From Kineosphaera sp032229625 (GTDB lineage Bacteria; Actinomycetota; Actinomycetes; Actinomycetales; Dermatophilaceae): 64,000 nucleotides of DNA. Position 1 is the first letter of the stretch. Each line of letters starts with the position of its first letter. The stretch spans positions 20,067 through 84,066 of the forward strand of contig JAVTVZ010000051.1 in NCBI GenBank assembly GCA_032229625.1, in the 5' to 3' direction. Positions 50,368 to 61,068 of this stretch are shown here, piece after piece. The notes beneath the pieces are model-generated. The model was not told the origin of the DNA. It made no database searches and was given only the letters and a program-made list of their open reading frames with translations. The position numbers and the translations under genes were made by a program.

Positions 50368-51039
50368 TCACAGCGTGTATTCGACCTCGGGGCGGCCGCG
50401 GCCGCCGTAGCGGACGCCGCGGGACAGGACACCGTGGTCGGCGAGGTATTCGAGGTAGCGGCGGGCCGTGACGCGCGACGCGCCGATCGCGGTGGCGACC
50501 TCGCCGGCCGAGTGGGAGACCGGCGCGGCGGCGAGCAGGTCCTGGACCTGCTGCAGCGTCTCGGGGCTCAGGCCCTTGGGGGTCGCGGCCACGGCGGGGC
50601 GGCGGCTGCCGAGCAGGTCGTCGACCTCGTCCTGGGCGATGTCGCCGTGCGTGCCGGCCATCCGGGCGCGGTGCTGGGCGTATTGCTCCAGCCGTGCGCG
50701 CAAGTGCGCGAACGTGAAGGGTTTGAGCAGGTAGCCGGTGACGCCGGCCGTCACGGCCTGCTTGACGATGGCCGAGTCGCGGGCCGCGGTGACGGCGATG
50801 ACGTCGCAGCCGTGGCCGGCGGCGCGCAAGGAGCGGACGATCTGCAGACCGTGCCCGTCGGGCAGGTTCATGTCGAGCAGCACGAGGTCGACCGGCGTGC
50901 CGGCCGCCATGAGCCGCACCGCGTCTCGCGCGGTCGCCGCGCTGCCGGCGACCGCGAACCCGGGGATCCGCTGCACGTAGGACGCGTGGGCCTGGCGGGC
51001 CAACTCCTCGTCCTCGACGATGAGCACCTGGATCGTCAC
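50368..51039 (-). CDS. CitB/DcuR-type response regulator
   Basis: A 223-residue regulator. The receiver has VEDEELAR and phospho-acceptor D56 (VLLDMNLPDGHG) with GYLLKPF. The C-terminal helix-turn-helix (SAGEVATAIGASRVTARRYL) is of the CitB/DcuR type. It controls C4-dicarboxylate or citrate genes in relatives. It starts with a GTG overlapping the kinase stop (GTGA). The dctA-like gene on the far side of the kinase is the obvious target. Confidence 0.92.
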   Translation of the reverse strand: MTIQVLIVEDEELARQAHASYVQRIPGFAVAGSAATARDAVRLMAAGTPVDLVLLDMNLPDGHGLQIVRSLRAAGHGCDVIAVTAARDSAIVKQAVTAGVTGYLLKPFTFAHLRARLEQYAQHRARMAGTHGDIAQDEVDDLLGSRRPAVAATPKGLSPETLQQVQDLLAAAPVSHSAGEVATAIGASRVTARRYLEYLADHGVLSRGVRYGGRGRPEVEYTL

Positions 51040-52661
51040 GTCGGCCTGCGCAGGGTGACGGTGAGCAGGGCGCCGCCGAGGTCGCAGCGGCCGACGGTGA
51101 TGTCGCCGCCGTGGCGTTGTGCGAGCTGGGCGACGAGGGCCAGGCCGATGCCGCGGCTGCCGGGCGGCCCGGCCTTGGTGGACCAGCCGCGCTCCAGGAC
51201 CCGCTGGGCGTCGCCGGGCGGGATGCCCGGGCCGCTGTCGCCGACCGCCACGACGAGCGCGTCGGGGGTCCAGCGGACCTGCACGTGCACGCGGGGGTCG
51301 GCGGTCGTGTCGGCCGGGGCGAGGGCGTCGGCAGGGTCGGCGGTCGCGGCGTCGATCGCGTTGTCGATGAGGTTGCCGGCGATCGTCACGAGGGTCCGCC
51401 CGTCGACGGCGAGCCGCGGGTCGACGGTCTGCCCGTCGACCTCCAGGCTCACGCCACGCTCGGCGGCCTCGGCGGACTTGCCGAGCAGCAGCGCCGAGAG
51501 GACCGGGTCGTCGACGGCGGAGACCAGCTCGTCCGTGAGCATCTGGGCGACCTGCAGCTCCTCGGTCGCGAAGTCGATCGCCTCCTGCGGGCGGCCCATC
51601 TCCACGAGCGAGACGACGGTGTGCAGGCGGTTGGCCGACTCGTGGTTCTGGGCGCGCAGGGCGGTCGTCAGTTGCCGCACGACGTCGAGTTCGCCGCTGA
51701 CGGACTGCAGTTCGGTGCGGTCGCGGACCGTGACGACGGCCCCGACCCGACGCCCCGCGCGCATCGCCGGCCCGGAGCTGACGACGAGCGCGCGCCCCCC
51801 GACGAGGTAGACGTCGTCGGTCTCGGTCTGCCCGCCGACGGCGGCGTCGACGAGGGCCGGCGGCAGCCCCAGATCGCCGACGGGGCGGCCGAGCGCGTCG
51901 TCGGGCAGGTCGAGCAGGCGGCGCGCCTCGTCGTTGACGAGCTGCACGCGGTGGTCCGCGTCGAGCAGCACGAGCCCCTCCTGCACGGCGTGCAGCACCG
52001 CGCGGTGGTATTCGTACATCCGCGTCAGCTCCGGCGCGGACAGGCCGTGGGTCTGGCGGGCCAGGCGCCGCCCGATGATCCACGCGCGGGTCGCGCCGAG
52101 CGCCAGCAGCCCGGCGCCGGCGAGCCCGATGAGCAGGACCGCGCGCCAGACCTGCGCCTGGATGTCCGACAGCGCGATGCCCACGGAGACCAGGGCGATC
52201 GGGGTGCCGGCGGAGCCGAGCACGGGGACGACGGCCCGCACGGACGGGCCGAGCGTGCCCTCGTATTCCTCGGTGTGGATCCCACCGCGCGGCGCGTCGC
52301 CGACGCCGCCGACGAAGGTGCCGCCGATCCTGCGCGGATCCGGATGGGTGTAGCGCGTGCGCGCCAGATCCATGATCACGACGAAGTCGACGTCGGTGTC
52401 GCGGCGGACCCGCTCGGCATACGGCTGCAACACCGCGGTGGGGTCCGCGCCTCCTGCAGCCGCGACGGCCGCGACGACCGCGGGGGAGTCGGCGACCGAC
52501 CGCGCGACGGCGACGGCCCGCTCGGTCGCCCGATCGCGGCTGCGGGCCTGCGCGTCATAGACCGCCAGGGCGAGCCCCGCGAGCACCATGACCAGCACCA
52601 ACAGCGCCTGCAGGATCATCACCTGGCGGGCCAGGGAGCGATCGGTGCGGCGCGGGCGCAT
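51036..52661 (-). CDS. CitA/DcuS-type sensor histidine kinase
   Basis: A 541-residue membrane kinase. TM1 (about 12-35) and TM2 (about 172-192) flank an extracytoplasmic sCache/PASp ligand domain containing FVVIMDLARTRYTHPDPRR, the dicarboxylate-type signature. A cytoplasmic PAS domain (about 215-310), the short DHp with phospho-His340 (RAQNHESANRLHTVV) and the ATPase domain (GNLIDNAIDAA, GDSGPGIPPG) follow. Start ATG 52661 is preferred; an upstream start would add 16 residues. It diverges from dctA. Confidence 0.92.
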   Translation of the reverse strand: MRPRRTDRSLARQVMILQALLVLVMVLAGLALAVYDAQARSRDRATERAVAVARSVADSPAVVAAVAAAGGADPTAVLQPYAERVRRDTDVDFVVIMDLARTRYTHPDPRRIGGTFVGGVGDAPRGGIHTEEYEGTLGPSVRAVVPVLGSAGTPIALVSVGIALSDIQAQVWRAVLLIGLAGAGLLALGATRAWIIGRRLARQTHGLSAPELTRMYEYHRAVLHAVQEGLVLLDADHRVQLVNDEARRLLDLPDDALGRPVGDLGLPPALVDAAVGGQTETDDVYLVGGRALVVSSGPAMRAGRRVGAVVTVRDRTELQSVSGELDVVRQLTTALRAQNHESANRLHTVVSLVEMGRPQEAIDFATEELQVAQMLTDELVSAVDDPVLSALLLGKSAEAAERGVSLEVDGQTVDPRLAVDGRTLVTIAGNLIDNAIDAATADPADALAPADTTADPRVHVQVRWTPDALVVAVGDSGPGIPPGDAQRVLERGWSTKAGPPGSRGIGLALVAQLAQRHGGDITVGRCDLGGALLTVTLRRPT

Positions 52662-52812
52662 CTGGACATTGTGTCCGACCGTGACCGCTCGCGAACTCAA
52701 AGAACACAAGCGTGCTGCGGGCCGCGGGCTGTCGGAGAGTGATCAGCGATCCACTCCGATCCACCTCGCTGCGCCCAATGCCGGGCGCCCGTCCTGTTGT
52801 AGGAGCGCACCC

Positions 52813-54252
52813 ATGGCGTCAACGCCGACACCCTCGGGCCCGGTCATCGCGGAGCCCCAGCAGCCGCATCGCGACCGCACCCACTGGCTCTACATCGCCG
52901 TCATCGTCGCCGTCGTCGGCGGCATCGTCTTCGGGCTCGTGGCCCCCGCGGCGGCCAAGGAGTGGAAGGTCCTCGGCGAACTCTTCGTCTCCCTCATCAA
53001 GATGATGATCAGCCCGGTCATCTTCTGCACGATCGTCCTCGGCATCGGCTCGGTCCGCGCCGCGGCCACGGTCGGCAAGGCCGGCGCGATCGCCCTGGCC
53101 TACTTCCTCACGATGTCGACGTTCGCCCTCGCGATCGGCCTCGTCGTCGGCAACATGATCCAGCCCGGTCACGGCCTGACGATCACGCCCGGTGGCGGCG
53201 CGAAGTACGCCGAGCAGGCCGAGCACAGCGGCGGCACGATGGAGTTCGTCGCGAGCATCATCCCCAAGACGCTCTTCAGCTCGCTCATCTCCGGCAGCGT
53301 GCTGCAGACCCTCTTCGTCGCCCTCCTCGTCGGCTTCGCGCTGCAGCGCATGGGCAAGGCCGGCGAGCCCATCCTCGGCGGTATCGCGCAGCTGCAGAAG
53401 CTCGTCTTCCGCATCCTGACGATGGTGCTGTGGGTCGCCCCGATCGGCGCGTTCGGCGCCATCGCCGCGGTGGTCGGCGAGTCCGGCACCAAGGCCGTCG
53501 GCGAGATGCTCAAGCTCATGGGCGCCTTCTACCTGACCTGCGCGCTCTTCATCGTCGTCGTCCTCGGCGGCGTGCTGTGGATCGTCACGCGGACCAACAT
53601 CTTCAAGCTCCTGAAGTACCTGGCCAAGGAGTACCTGCTCATCGTCGCGACCTCGAGCTCGGAGTCCGCGCTGCCCAACCTCATGGCCAAGATGGAGCAC
53701 GTCGGCGTGCAGAAGCCGACCGTCGGCGTCGTCGTCCCGACCGGCTACTCCTTCAACCTCGACGGCACCGCGATCTACCTGACGATGGCCGCGATCTTCA
53801 TCGCCGACGCGATGAACATGCCGATGTCCCTCGGTGAGCAGCTCGGCCTGCTGGTCTTCATGATCGTCGCGAGCAAGGGCGCCGCCGGCGTCTCCGGGGC
53901 CGGCCTGGCCACCCTCGCCGGTGGGCTGCAGACCCACGCGCCGGCGCTCGTCGACGGCGTCGGCGTGATCGTCGGCATCGACCGCTTCATGTCCGAGGCC
54001 CGCGCGCTGACGAACTTCTCCGGCAACGCCGTCGCGACGATCCTCGTCGGCAGGTGGACCGGCACCGTCGACCTCGACCGCGTCCACTACGTCCTCGACG
54101 GCAACGACGCCTTCGACTACGCGACGATGAGCGACGACCACGGCGGCGGCGACCCGCACATCGAGGTCGGCCACGCCCCCGCGCCGATCAACCCGGCCGA
54201 CCGGCTCCAGCCGACCCCGCAGGTCGACCTGGCTCAGTACGAGCGCAGCTGA
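52813..54252 (+). CDS. dctA: C4-dicarboxylate:cation symporter (DctA-like)
   Basis: A 479-residue transporter of the glutamate/dicarboxylate family (GltP fold, PF00375). The serine-rich hairpin ATSSSESALPN and GYSFNLDGTAIYLTMAA are diagnostic, with about eight helices and two re-entrant loops. It would import succinate, fumarate or malate with H+ or Na+. AGGAG lies 7 nt before the ATG. The divergent CitA/CitB-type pair and the nearby sucCD support C4-dicarboxylate use. Confidence 0.93.
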   Translation: MASTPTPSGPVIAEPQQPHRDRTHWLYIAVIVAVVGGIVFGLVAPAAAKEWKVLGELFVSLIKMMISPVIFCTIVLGIGSVRAAATVGKAGAIALAYFLTMSTFALAIGLVVGNMIQPGHGLTITPGGGAKYAEQAEHSGGTMEFVASIIPKTLFSSLISGSVLQTLFVALLVGFALQRMGKAGEPILGGIAQLQKLVFRILTMVLWVAPIGAFGAIAAVVGESGTKAVGEMLKLMGAFYLTCALFIVVVLGGVLWIVTRTNIFKLLKYLAKEYLLIVATSSSESALPNLMAKMEHVGVQKPTVGVVVPTGYSFNLDGTAIYLTMAAIFIADAMNMPMSLGEQLGLLVFMIVASKGAAGVSGAGLATLAGGLQTHAPALVDGVGVIVGIDRFMSEARALTNFSGNAVATILVGRWTGTVDLDRVHYVLDGNDAFDYATMSDDHGGGDPHIEVGHAPAPINPADRLQPTPQVDLAQYERS

Positions 54253-54272
54253 GCGCACCCCGCTCCACGGCC

Positions 54273-54306
54273 CGAGGCGCCGACGTCTCCAGACGTCGGC
54301 GCCTCG
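54273..54306. terminator. Bidirectional terminator after dctA
   Basis: A perfect 16-bp stem (CGAGGCGCCGACGTCT with its complement) and a 2-nt loop between the convergent dctA and prepilin-peptidase genes. Confidence 0.9.
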
Positions 54307-54341
54307 GCGCGTGAGGGTGGGCCGGTGACGCCGCTCGCGCC

Positions 54342-55046
54342 TCAGCCCCACGGCAGGCACAGCGCGGCCCACGCGCCGAGCGCCATCGCCGGGCCGTGCG
54401 CGACCGGCTGCGAGCGACCCACCCGGCGGGCCAGGAGCAGTGCCGTGCCGGCCAGGCCGCCGATGAGCAGACCGAGGTAGACGCCGATCGCCAGCCGCCA
54501 CCAGCCGCAGTAGGCGAGCCAGGGGCCCAGGCACCCGGCGAGCTTGACGTCGCCGAGGCCCAGGCCCGCGTGGCCGCCGAGTCGGCCCACGACATACAGG
54601 AGTCCGTAGGCGGTGGCGCCCGCGAGCGCGCCGAGGGCCGCGCGGCCCGCGCCCGCCGGGTCACCGCTGCCGAGCGCGAGCGCGACGAGCGCGGCGGGGC
54701 CGATGAGCAGGCCGGGCAGGGTCACGGCGTTCGGGAGGCGGTGCACGTCGAGGTCGACTGCCGCGAGCCAGGCCAGCGGGATCGACGCCGCCAGGTAGAG
54801 CGGCAGCGCGGTGAGCGGCAGCGTCACTGCGTCGCTCGCGGAGGTCGCGGCCAGCAGCGGCCACGCGACCGCGAGCGTCGGGATCAGCCAGCGGGGGTCG
54901 CGCGCGGGCGTCCCGCGCTCGGCGTCGCGACGGTAGGCGCCGCGCCGCAGGGCCCGGCGCAGCAGCAGCCCGACGAGCGCGCCGGCCGTCGCTAGCAGCG
55001 CGTACGCCGCGAGGGCGGTCGGGGTGGACGACACAGCAGGAGACAT
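54342..55046 (-). CDS. A24-family prepilin-type peptidase
   Basis: A 234-residue membrane aspartyl protease with about seven helices. The two catalytic aspartates are D98 (AVDLDVHRLPN) and D166 (GLGLGDVKLAG). The N-terminal cytoplasmic methylase domain of classical PilD is missing, as in many actinobacterial Tad/type IV pilus peptidases. No pilin or Tad genes are in this window. Start ATG 55046 follows a weak ribosome site. Confidence 0.85.
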   Translation of the reverse strand: MSPAVSSTPTALAAYALLATAGALVGLLLRRALRRGAYRRDAERGTPARDPRWLIPTLAVAWPLLAATSASDAVTLPLTALPLYLAASIPLAWLAAVDLDVHRLPNAVTLPGLLIGPAALVALALGSGDPAGAGRAALGALAGATAYGLLYVVGRLGGHAGLGLGDVKLAGCLGPWLAYCGWWRLAIGVYLGLLIGGLAGTALLLARRVGRSQPVAHGPAMALGAWAALCLPWG

Positions 55047-55524
55047 GCCGGCGACCTTGGCCCGCGCGCCCGGCCGGGCGCGCGCCGGCGCCGACGGGCT
55101 GTGGACGGCAGCGTCCGGCGGCGCGGGGCTGGGGACGACGCCGCCGGCGCCGCGACGACCGGACGGGGCCTGCCGGGTGGCGTGGTCGGGTGGCATCGTC
55201 GGGTGGTGTCGTCGGGTGGTGCGAGACCCCCGAGGCCGGTGTGACGCGCGGTGCGCGTGGGCTGCCCGATCCCTGCGCGCCCGGTCGGCTCGCGCATCCG
55301 GTGTCTCGTCCGGCTGCCGAACGCGCGGGCGTCCGGCCGTGCGACGCTGTGACCTGCGGTGACGTCGGTCGGCGGTCGGGGCCCGTGCCGTTCGGTCGCT
55401 GAACGGGGCGGTCGGTGCCCGTGATCGCCGACCGCTGTCGTGGGGGGTCGGGTCAGGGTGCGGGGTCGGGCACCGGCGTGGCCCCGTGGGCCGGAGTGCT
55501 GTGGCGCGCGACGATGGGCCGGTC
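55047..55524. other. Spacer between divergent peptidase and DUF6350 genes
   Basis: A 478-bp stretch without a supported gene. It contains three 13-bp direct repeats of GTCGGGTGGTGTC (55185-55223). I see no clear promoter for either gene. Confidence 0.6.
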
Positions 55525-56832
55525 ATGCGAATGCCTGTGCGTCTGAAGCCGTCCGACCGTCCTGTCCGCAAGGAGCCGCGCGCCCCCGAGCCGGGAGGTC
55601 TGCTCGACGACGCCCCGGACTGGATGCGCGTCCTCGCCTACGCGCTCGGCGCCGCCGGGGTCTCGGCGAGCCTCGTCGTCACCCCGGTCTTCGCCGCCTG
55701 GCTCGCCAACACCAGCTCGACCGTGCCTGCGGGGCAAGCGATCTCGCTGGGGCTGCTGGGCTGGCTCATGGCCCATGGCGTGCCGCTGCACCTGGGGCGC
55801 GGCAGCGTCGAACTCATCCCGTGGCTGCTGACCCTCCTGCCGTTGATGACCGTGCGCTGGTCGGCCCAGCGGTTGCTGCTCCCCGCCGCGCTGCGCCGAC
55901 CGCGGGTGCGCCCGCAGGGCTGGATCCGCGCCGACATCGCCGCGCTCGGCGGGGGCTTCTGCGCGGTCTACGCGCTCGTCGCGTTCCTCGTCGCCACGCT
56001 CGCCCGGCTGCCCGGGGCGTCGGCGTCTCCGCTGGTCGCGGCCTTCGCGGCGGCGGTGCTCGCCGGGCTCGGGGTCACGTGGGCGGCGACGGACCTCTTC
56101 GCGGGGCGCTTCGACCGGCTGTGCCCGCGGCTCGCGGACGGCTGGGTCGATCACGCGCCCGTGTGGCTGCGGCACGCGATCCGACCCGCCGCCCGCGGGG
56201 TTGCCGCGCTCTGCGCGCTCGGCGCGGTGGGTGTCGTCGTGCTCATGGCGTTCGGCGCGAGCCGCGTCGGCAGCCTGTATGCCGACCTCGGGCCAGGGTG
56301 GGTCGGCGGCACCGTGCTCACGCTGGGCCAACTGCTTTACCTGCCGACCGCCGCGGCCTGGGCGGTCGCCGTCGCCGCGGGGCCGGGCTTCGCGATCGGC
56401 GCCGGCCCCGGCGTCTCCGTGCGCGGCATCGACGGCGGCGCGCTGCCGCTGGTCCCGGCCTTCGGGGCGCTGCCGGACCCGGGTCCGCTGCCCGGGTGGT
56501 TCCTCGGGGTGCTCGCCGTGCCCGTGCTCGTCGGCGCGGTCGTCGGCTGGCAGGCCATCAGCAGCGGCGCCCGGCTGGGCTCGTGGCGCAGCCGGGCCGC
56601 GACGATCGGCGCCGCCTGCGGGCTCACGGGCGTGACGATGACGCTCGTCTTCGCCCTGACGTCAGGGGCGCTCGGCGTCGACCGCCTCGGCCACGTCGGC
56701 CCGTCGCCGCTGCTCGCCGGCGCCGCGCTGCTCGGGGAACTCCTCCTCGGCGGCCTCCTCGCCCTCGCCGTCAGCCCGCTGCGCGTGCGCCGCATCCCCA
56801 GGCCCCGGCGCCGCCGGGCCCGCGACGACTGA
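55525..56832 (+). CDS. DUF6350 integral membrane protein
   Basis: A 435-residue protein with about nine to ten hydrophobic helices and a polar N-terminus (1-30). GHVGPSPLLAGAALLGELLLG and VELIPWLLTLLPLMTVRW resemble the actinobacterial family DUF6350, which is usually encoded between sucCD and purN-purH, as here. Function is unknown. The ATG at 55525 is chosen over a longer reading because it begins at the conserved basic segment; the ribosome site is weak. Confidence 0.8.
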   Translation: MRMPVRLKPSDRPVRKEPRAPEPGGLLDDAPDWMRVLAYALGAAGVSASLVVTPVFAAWLANTSSTVPAGQAISLGLLGWLMAHGVPLHLGRGSVELIPWLLTLLPLMTVRWSAQRLLLPAALRRPRVRPQGWIRADIAALGGGFCAVYALVAFLVATLARLPGASASPLVAAFAAAVLAGLGVTWAATDLFAGRFDRLCPRLADGWVDHAPVWLRHAIRPAARGVAALCALGAVGVVVLMAFGASRVGSLYADLGPGWVGGTVLTLGQLLYLPTAAAWAVAVAAGPGFAIGAGPGVSVRGIDGGALPLVPAFGALPDPGPLPGWFLGVLAVPVLVGAVVGWQAISSGARLGSWRSRAATIGAACGLTGVTMTLVFALTSGALGVDRLGHVGPSPLLAGAALLGELLLGGLLALAVSPLRVRRIPRPRRRRARDD

Positions 56833-56865
56833 CGGGTGCGCCGCAGCCTGAGGTGTCGGCGCCGC

Positions 56866-57813
56866 TCAGGACGCGCGGCGCGCGGCGTCGACGACGACGT
56901 CCCAGAAGCGCTCGACGTCCAGACCCGTGCCGACGCTGGTCGGGCAGTCGGCGGGCTCGGTGCCGCGCAGGTCCGCGACGGTCATCCCGGTCGTGTGCTC
57001 GCCCGCCAGCTCGACGGTCAGCGGCGCGCGGCGCGTCGTGACGATCGAGGGGTCGATGACGTAGGCGACCGCGCACGGGTCGTGCACGGGCGGGGCGTCG
57101 AAGCCCTGGACCTCGCGATACGCCCGCCCGAACGCGTCGATGAGCTGACCGACGAATCGGCCGACGGGCGAGTCGATCTGCGCGAAGCGCGCCGCGACCT
57201 CAGCGGTCGCGAGCGCCTCGTGGGTCACGTCGAGCCCGACCATGACGACCGGCCACCCGGCGCCGAAGACGATCGCCGCGGCCTCGGGGTCGACGAGGAT
57301 GTTGAACTCCGCCACGGGGGTCGCGTTGCCGACGTGCACCCCGCCGCCCATGAGCACGACCTCGCGGACGCGCTCGACGATGGCGGGCTCCTTGCGGGCG
57401 GCGAGCGCGATGTTGGTCAGCGGGCCGGTCGGCACGAGCGTCACCTCGCCGGGGCCGTGGGCCATGACGGTGTCGATGATGAGGTCGACGGCGTGGCGCC
57501 GATCGAGCGCGACGGCGGGGGTCGGCAGGTCGACGCCGTCGAGGCCGGACTCGCCGTGGATCGCCTCGGCGACGCGCATCTCGCGCAGCAGCGGGCGCGT
57601 GCAACCGGCGGCCACGGGCACGTCGGTCGCGCCGATGAGGGTGAGGATGCCCAGGGTGTTGCGGGTGACCTTCTCCAGGGTCTGGTTGCCGCCGATCGTC
57701 GTCACCGCGAGCAGCTCGATCCGCGGATCGGCATGCGCGAGCAGCAACGCGACGGCGTCGTCGTGGCCGGGGTCGGCGTCGAGGATGATCTTGCGGGGGC
57801 TGGTCGTCGACAT
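56866..57813 (-). CDS. Nucleoside hydrolase (IunH/Rih family)
   Basis: A 315-residue enzyme that would cleave ribonucleosides to base and ribose. The calcium-binding signature LDADPGHDDA is at 11-20. VTLVPTGPLTNIALA, VLMGGGVHVGNATPVAEFN and PPVHDPCAVAYV are all typical, with the last supplying the final metal ligand. It is encoded on the opposite strand between DUF6350 and purN, which are usually adjacent, so it is probably an insertion in that conserved block. It fits the salvage theme with the nucleobase permease at 61 kb. Confidence 0.94.
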   Translation of the reverse strand: MSTTSPRKIILDADPGHDDAVALLLAHADPRIELLAVTTIGGNQTLEKVTRNTLGILTLIGATDVPVAAGCTRPLLREMRVAEAIHGESGLDGVDLPTPAVALDRRHAVDLIIDTVMAHGPGEVTLVPTGPLTNIALAARKEPAIVERVREVVLMGGGVHVGNATPVAEFNILVDPEAAAIVFGAGWPVVMVGLDVTHEALATAEVAARFAQIDSPVGRFVGQLIDAFGRAYREVQGFDAPPVHDPCAVAYVIDPSIVTTRRAPLTVELAGEHTTGMTVADLRGTEPADCPTSVGTGLDVERFWDVVVDAARRAS

Positions 57814-57857
57814 GGCCGGACGCTACCGCCCCGCGGGTCGCCGCGGGCGCACTCCAT

Positions 57858-57863
57858 TAGGGT
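57858..57863 (+). promoter_or_regulatory. -10 element of purN (leaderless)
   Basis: TAGGGT followed after exactly 7 nt by the GTG at 57871. It supports that start over the in-frame GTG at 57862. Confidence 0.5.
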
Positions 57864-57870
57864 GGCCCGC

Positions 57871-58476
57871 GTGCAGCGCGTGCCGATCGTCGTCCTCCTG
57901 TCCGGCTCGGGCACCCTCGCCCAGGCGCTCATCGACGCCGCCGCCGACCCCGACTACCCGATCGACGTGGTCGCCGTCGGCGCGGACCGCGACGGCATCG
58001 CGGGGCTGGAGCGGGCCCGGCGCGCGGACATCCCGACCTTCGTCGAGCCCCTGCGTTCGTATGTCGACCGGCCGGCCTGGGACGCGGCGCTCGCCGAGCG
58101 GATCGCGGGCTTCGCACCGGGTTTCGTCGTGGCGGCGGGCTTCATGCGCATCCTCGGGCCGGCGACGTTGGCCCGGCACACCGTCATCAACACGCACCCG
58201 GCGCTGCTGCCGAGCTTCCCCGGCGCGCACGGGGTGCGTGACGCGCTCGCCTACGGCGTCACGGTCACCGGCACGACCTGCCACGTCGTCGACGCCGGCG
58301 TCGACACCGGCCCGATCATCGACCAGCGGGTCGTGCCCGTCGAGCCCGACGACGACGAGGCGAGCCTGCACGAGCGCATCAAGGTCGCCGAGCGCGCGAT
58401 GCTCGTCGAGGTCGTCGCGCGCCTGGCCCGCGAGGGTCTGACCGTGCAGGGGCGACGCGCCCGGTTCGGTCGCTGA
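57871..58476 (+). CDS. purN: Phosphoribosylglycinamide formyltransferase
   Basis: A 201-residue enzyme of purine synthesis (GAR to FGAR with 10-formyl-THF). The phosphate loop LLSGSGTLAQAL and the catalytic Asn-His-Asp set (INTHPALLPSFPG and DAGVDTGPI) are present. It is followed 90 bp later by purH, the other formyl-transfer step, on the same strand. Confidence 0.95.
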   Translation: MQRVPIVVLLSGSGTLAQALIDAAADPDYPIDVVAVGADRDGIAGLERARRADIPTFVEPLRSYVDRPAWDAALAERIAGFAPGFVVAAGFMRILGPATLARHTVINTHPALLPSFPGAHGVRDALAYGVTVTGTTCHVVDAGVDTGPIIDQRVVPVEPDDDEASLHERIKVAERAMLVEVVARLAREGLTVQGRRARFGR

Positions 58477-58554
58477 GCCGGGCGCGCGAGCCCACGCGCC
58501 GACCGCTCGAGCCCACGCTCCGGCCGCGGCGACCTGGCCCCGGGGCGGCGTCGA

Positions 58555-58560
58555 TAAGGT
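58555..58560 (+). promoter_or_regulatory. -10 element of purH (leaderless)
   Basis: TAAGGT followed after 6 nt by the GTG at 58567, suggesting that purH has its own promoter in addition to read-through from purN. Confidence 0.45.
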
Positions 58561-58566
58561 GCTGTC

Positions 58567-60231
<1,665 letters not shown>

Positions 60232-60262
60232 CCCGCAGGCGCCTCGGGGGTTGCCGCGCCGC

Positions 60263-60940
60263 TCAGGGGCGCGCGCGGCCGTCGCGTCGTGGCGGGGTGT
60301 CGACGTCGTCGCCGTGCCCGAGGTCGCCGCACTCGACGAGCCGCACGTCCCGCCCGCGCAGGTAGGCCCGCGCCCCGGCGTCCCCGCGCGCGGTGGCCGC
60401 GACCTCGGCCCAGTGGTCGCGACCGAGGAGCACAGGGTGGCCCGGTCGCCCGTCGTAGGCGGCGCGGGCGAGCGTGCCCGGGGTCGGCGCCGGCCGCAGG
60501 AGTCGTCGGACGACGGCGGCTCCCACCCCGGGCAGGTCGACGAGGGTGACGAGCGCGGCGAGGCACTCCGGCCCGCCGGGCGGCCCGGTCCCGGCGCCCG
60601 CACCTGCGCCTGCACCTGCGCCCGCACCTGCGCCCGCACCTGCGCCCGCACTCGTCGCCTCGAGCCCGGCGCGCAGCGAGGCGCCCATGCCGGTGTCCCA
60701 GTCGGGCGCGAGCACGACCCGCGCCCACGCGGGCACGAGCGGCGCCGCGGCGTCGGCCGCGGCCCCGAGCACGACGATCACCTCCCCGCAGCCGCCGTCG
60801 CGCAGCGCCGCGCAGGAGCGCGTCACCCACGCCGTCCCGCCCGGGTCGCGCAGCAGCGCCTTGGGCCCGCCCATCCGGCGACCCGCGCCGGCCGCGAGGA
60901 CGAGGCCGGTGACCGATCGGCGAGCGGTGGGGGAGGGCAC
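60263..60940 (-). CDS. MobA-like NTP transferase
   Basis: A 225-residue nucleotidyltransferase. VLAAGAGRRMGGPKALL is the nucleotide-binding signature of the MobA/MocA (molybdopterin guanylyl- or cytidylyl-transferase) group. DTGMGASLRAGL, VTLVDLPGVG and PGHPVLLGRDHW support the MocA-like branch. The acidic DMP metal motif appears as VDLPG. A 6/12-bp repeat encodes an inserted run of Gly-Ala pairs at about 98-113. No other molybdenum-cofactor gene is adjacent, so substrate is uncertain. Confidence 0.83.
   Translation of the reverse strand: MPSPTARRSVTGLVLAAGAGRRMGGPKALLRDPGGTAWVTRSCAALRDGGCGEVIVVLGAAADAAAPLVPAWARVVLAPDWDTGMGASLRAGLEATSAGAGAGAGAGAGAGAGAGAGTGPPGGPECLAALVTLVDLPGVGAAVVRRLLRPAPTPGTLARAAYDGRPGHPVLLGRDHWAEVAATARGDAGARAYLRGRDVRLVECGDLGHGDDVDTPPRRDGRARP
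60596..60652 (-). repeat. 6/12-bp in-frame repeat (Gly-Ala)
   Basis: GCACCTGCGCCC units, about five, in the MobA-like gene. Confidence 0.9.
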
Positions 60941-61009
60941 GCCCCCAGTGTGTCCCGCGCCGCGCGGCGCCGCTGGACGCAGGTGAACGGCGTGTGTCCG
61001 GCCTACGTC

Positions 61010-61015
61010 TAGGCT
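61010..61015 (+). promoter_or_regulatory. -10 candidate for permease operon
   Basis: TAGGCT 53 nt before the GTG at 61069, which has its own GAGGAGG ribosome site. Confidence 0.35.
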
Positions 61016-61068
61016 GCGATCCCGGGAGGCCCCGGACGCGGGCCGGTCGGTGAGACGAGGAGGCCGCG

